NCBI GenBank assembly: GCA_014859785.1
Contig: JACUTP010000102.1
Coordinates: forward strand, 1-6,608
DNA length: 6,608 nucleotides
Direction of reading: 5' to 3'
DNA from: Candidatus Methanoperedentaceae archaeon
Lineage (GTDB): Archaea; Halobacteriota; Methanosarcinia; Methanosarcinales; Methanoperedenaceae
Below the pieces are notes generated by a model. That model was not told the origin of the DNA. It saw nothing but the letters and a program-made list of their open reading frames with translations, and ran no database searches. Shown piece after piece: positions 6,440 to 6,608 of the stretch (positions are counted from its first letter, which is position 1; the number at the start of each line of letters is the position of its first letter). The translations under genes and the position numbers were made by a program.

Positions 6440-6452
6440 TTAAGCATATTGT
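6440..6452 (+). repeat. 13-bp direct repeat TTAAGCATATTGT, copy 1
   Basis: This copy matches 6509-6521 exactly, with identity ending sharply on both sides. It overlaps the AT-rich promoter segment before the methyltransferase start codon. Two exact 13-mers 69 bp apart inside a 99-bp spacer are unlikely by chance alone, though AT-bias weakens the argument. Confidence 0.5.
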
Positions 6453-6458
6453 ATTATT
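6449..6458 (-). promoter_or_regulatory. Candidate TATA box for the methyltransferase-dph2 pair
   Basis: The minus strand reads AATAATACAA. Its centre lies about 31 bp before the ATG at 6422, which predicts a start site near 6427 and a leader of only a few bases. This agrees with the lack of a Shine-Dalgarno before the methyltransferase. It partly overlaps copy 1 of the 13-bp repeat. Confidence 0.3.
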
Positions 6459-6484
6459 CTACCGTCCTCCCGCATGTTTCAAAA

Positions 6485-6494
6485 GGTTAATACC
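6485..6494 (+). promoter_or_regulatory. Candidate TATA-like element for tRNA-Ser
   Basis: AAAAGGTTAATACC on the plus strand resembles a purine-rich BRE followed by a weak TATA element. Its distance to the tRNA would place the start site near 6515, a short 5' leader for RNase P to remove. The match to consensus is poor. Confidence 0.25.
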
Positions 6495-6508
6495 AAAAAA
6501 GCCCTATC

Positions 6509-6521
6509 TTAAGCATATTGT
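6509..6521 (+). repeat. 13-bp direct repeat TTAAGCATATTGT, copy 2
   Basis: This is the second exact copy of the 13-mer at 6440-6452. It ends at the base immediately before the mature 5' end of tRNA-Ser, so it makes up the predicted tRNA leader. It may be a processing or start-site element, or the remnant of a local duplication. Confidence 0.5.
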
Positions 6522-6606
6522 GCCGAGGTGGCAGAGCGGCCAAATGCGACAGATTCGAAATCTGTTATTCCCTTGGAATGCGCGGGTTCAAATCCCTCCC
6601 TCGGCG
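6522..6606 (+). tRNA. tRNA-Ser (anticodon CGA)
   Basis: An 85-base class II tRNA. The acceptor stem GCCGAGG (6522-6528) pairs perfectly with CCTCGGC (6599-6605). The D arm has a 3-bp GCA/TGC stem with the conserved GG at 6538-6539. The anticodon stem ACAGA/TCTGT (6549-6553, 6561-6565) encloses TTCGAAA with anticodon CGA (6556-6558), reading UCG serine codons. The long variable arm ATTCC-CTT-GGAAT (6567-6579) is diagnostic of serine or leucine tRNAs, and the discriminator base G (6606) supports serine. The T arm has loop TTCAAAT, and its 5-bp stem GCGGG/CCCTC contains one C-U mismatch (6583 with 6597). The bases after the discriminator are C and T, so the CCA end is not encoded and must be added by CCA-adding enzyme. 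No intron is seen. Confidence 0.95.
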
Positions 6607-6608
6607 CT

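Larger units (their letters stand above)
6423..6521. other. Divergent spacer between the methyltransferase gene and tRNA-Ser
   Basis: A 99-bp non-coding gap. It contains two exact copies of a 13-mer and candidate promoters in both directions. No open reading frame or further RNA gene is recognisable in it. Confidence 0.5.

Overview
The window is a stretch of archaeal chromosome carrying core translation and nucleotide-metabolism genes. Archaeal signatures are EF-1A (aEF1A) and EF-2 in place of EF-Tu and EF-G, a diphthamide-type histidine in EF-2, a Dph2 homolog, an archaeal-type S10, archaeal TATA boxes, and a tRNA-Ser gene without an encoded CCA end. The protein sequences look most like methanogenic or methanotrophic Euryarchaeota of the Methanosarcinales/ANME-2 kind (Methanoperedens-like is plausible). 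That placement is from memory of family sequences, not from a search.

Layout, left to right. (1) Positions 50-3946, minus strand: a translation-factor cluster transcribed fusA (EF-2) -> tuf (EF-1A) -> rps10 (S10). It is the distal half of the classical archaeal str operon; rps12 and rps7, which usually precede fusA, are absent. (2) Positions 3947-4174: an AT-rich divergent promoter region of 228 bp, with a strong TATA box for fusA. (3) Positions 4175-4777, plus strand: thymidylate kinase (tmk). (4) Positions 4798-6422, minus strand: a translationally coupled pair, an S4-domain/FtsJ-fold (TlyA-like) methyltransferase followed by dph2, sharing one base in a TAATG junction. dph2 and tmk converge with 20 bp between them. 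(5) Positions 6423-6521: a 99 bp divergent spacer holding an exact 13-bp direct repeat. (6) Positions 6522-6606, plus strand: tRNA-Ser(CGA).

Functional theme: almost everything serves the ribosome. Dph2 starts diphthamide synthesis on the EF-2 histidine encoded at 2162-2164 (His595), so the modification enzyme and its substrate are neighbours, although in separate transcription units. The S4/FtsJ protein is probably an RNA methyltransferase, and tRNA-Ser, EF-1A and S10 complete the set. tmk is the metabolic outlier.

I see no mobile element, CRISPR array, phage gene or defence system, and no convincing undescribed multigene system. The observations most worth a second look are small: a hairpin plus T-tract at the tuf stop codon, the duplicated 13-mer beside the tRNA, the S4/FtsJ-dph2 coupling, the split str operon, and a T-stem mismatch in the tRNA.
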